Origin: Flavobacteriales bacterium
GTDB taxonomy: Bacteria > Bacteroidota > Bacteroidia > Flavobacteriales_E > Vicingaceae
Assembly: GCA_029262915.1 (NCBI GenBank)
Contig: JAJCYN010000260.1
Coordinates: forward strand, 1-6,502
Direction of reading: 5' to 3'
Length of the DNA: 6,502 nucleotides
Positions 5,799 through 6,502 of the stretch are shown one piece after another. Made by a program: the position numbers and the translations under genes. Each line of letters starts with the position of its first letter. Position 1 is the first letter of the stretch. The notes under the pieces are model-generated. The model ran no database searches and was not told the origin of the DNA. It saw only the letters and a list, made by a program, of their open reading frames with translations.

Positions 5799-6502
5799 AT
5801 GAAAAAATTAACCCCTTTTTTAGTTGGATTTTTATTCCTTTTTGGAAATTCAAGTATAGCAAACGCATCACATATACCTGGTGCAAATATCACTTATACA
5901 TGTAATCCTGCAAATCCGCTTTGTTATGATTTTACCATTACTGTATTTAGAAAATGCCCAGGAACATTAGGTACAACTCAAGCTGCCTCATGGTTTACTT
6001 TAGCTAATACGTGCGGGCTAGCAAACCCTATTGTTCCAATTTTTAATCAAGTTGGAGTTGGTGTAGATGTTAATCAACTTTGTCCTGGCACCCCAAGTAA
6101 TTGTGCAGGAGGTACTCAACCTGGAGTAATGATGTACACTTATACGGCACAAATTTGCTTTCCAGCAGATTGTGATAGCTGGACAATAGATTATAATTTA
6201 TGCTGTAGAGATGCATCAAGTAATTTATCAGGAACTAGTGGAAATACAATGCACACTCAAACATTATTAAACACGACAACTGCTCCGTGCAATAATTCTC
6301 CTGTTGTCACTTCAGCACCGATACCCTACATGTGTGCTGGACAAACTTCAACCTATTGTGTCACAATTGCTGATCCTGACGCAGATAGTACTTATTTTCA
6401 ATTAGTAGCTCCTCAAGGTGCTGGGGGAGTACCAATAATTCATTTAGCTGGCTATTCAAATGCTCAACCACTACAAGGGTTAACACTTGATCCTAATACG
6501 GG
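5799..6502 (+). CDS. Exported Cys-rich surface protein, N-terminal part (3' end outside window)
   Basis: The frame is open from the ATG at 5799 to the window end (234 complete codons). A Sec signal peptide covers residues 1-23 (MKK, hydrophobic core, IANA) with cleavage before S24. The mature protein begins SHIPGANITYTC and continues YDFTITVFRKC. This resembles the SHI-x-G-x-x-ITYTC and T-V-(Y/F)-R-x-C start that I associate with large Bacteroidota surface proteins, many of which end in a T9SS sorting domain. Further features are a paired-cysteine motif YNLCCRDAS (C135, C136), NNSPVVTSAPIPYMCAGQ (165-182) and DPDADS (192-197), like the DPDGDS segment of cadherin-like or Ig-like folds. Many cysteines suggest disulfide-stabilised domains. 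The type of C-terminal signal lies outside the window, so T9SS export is inferred. It has its own promoter candidate and a long leader. No gene symbol can be assigned. Confidence 0.87.
   Translation, partial: MKKLTPFLVGFLFLFGNSSIANASHIPGANITYTCNPANPLCYDFTITVFRKCPGTLGTTQAASWFTLANTCGLANPIVPIFNQVGVGVDVNQLCPGTPSNCAGGTQPGVMMYTYTAQICFPADCDSWTIDYNLCCRDASSNLSGTSGNTMHTQTLLNTTTAPCNNSPVVTSAPIPYMCAGQTSTYCVTIADPDADSTYFQLVAPQGAGGVPIIHLAGYSNAQPLQGLTLDPNT

Noticed and set aside
1..6502. CRISPR arrays, tRNA or rRNA genes, insertion sequences
   Set aside because: No regularly spaced repeats, no tRNA-like cloverleaf or rRNA motifs and no transposase-like frame were seen on either strand.

Overview
The window reads as a chromosomal segment from an AT-rich member of the Bacteroidota, most likely Flavobacteriia-like. 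The reasons are lysine/asparagine-rich proteins, start codons without clear Shine-Dalgarno sequences, and several proteins with hallmarks of the type IX secretion system (T9SS): PKD domains, SprB-type repeats and a type B ('gliding motility-associated') C-terminal sorting domain. The lineage call is inference from composition and protein style. All genes are on the + strand.

Layout: (1) 2-364 is the 3' part of an ECF sigma-70 factor; its start lies before the window. (2) 351-1625 overlaps it by 14 bases and encodes a single-pass membrane protein: a short cytoplasmic head, one membrane helix, an Asn/Glu/Lys-rich linker, two PKD domains and a degenerate type B C-terminal domain. Its position and topology suggest an anti-sigma factor or sigma regulator. 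(3) A strong intrinsic terminator follows at 1645-1673. (4) An intergenic region carries an ECF-like promoter candidate (1731-1756). It precedes a probable two-gene operon: a small unrecognised exported protein (1863-2237) and a 1077-residue T9SS cargo protein (2257-5490). The cargo protein has a signal peptide, CUB-like domain, 13-proline tract, PPC-like domain, Ig-like, SprB and PKD modules, and a canonical type B C-terminal domain. (5) A 308-base gap (5491-5798) holds a second copy of the promoter-like motif and a leader rich in inverted repeats. (6) From 5799 to the window end runs the 5' part of another exported, Cys-rich surface protein with the 'SHIPGANITYTC' type of mature N-terminus seen in large Bacteroidota surface proteins.

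Working model (inference): the sigma/membrane-regulator pair is a trans-envelope switch whose periplasmic sensor resembles the T9SS cargo it sits beside. The related motif GCAACCTT...CG(T/A)CT upstream of both downstream transcription units suggests that they belong to one ECF regulon, possibly that of this sigma factor. The cargo proteins would be exported through the inner membrane by Sec, cross the outer membrane through the T9SS, and act at the cell surface in adhesion, gliding or matrix binding.
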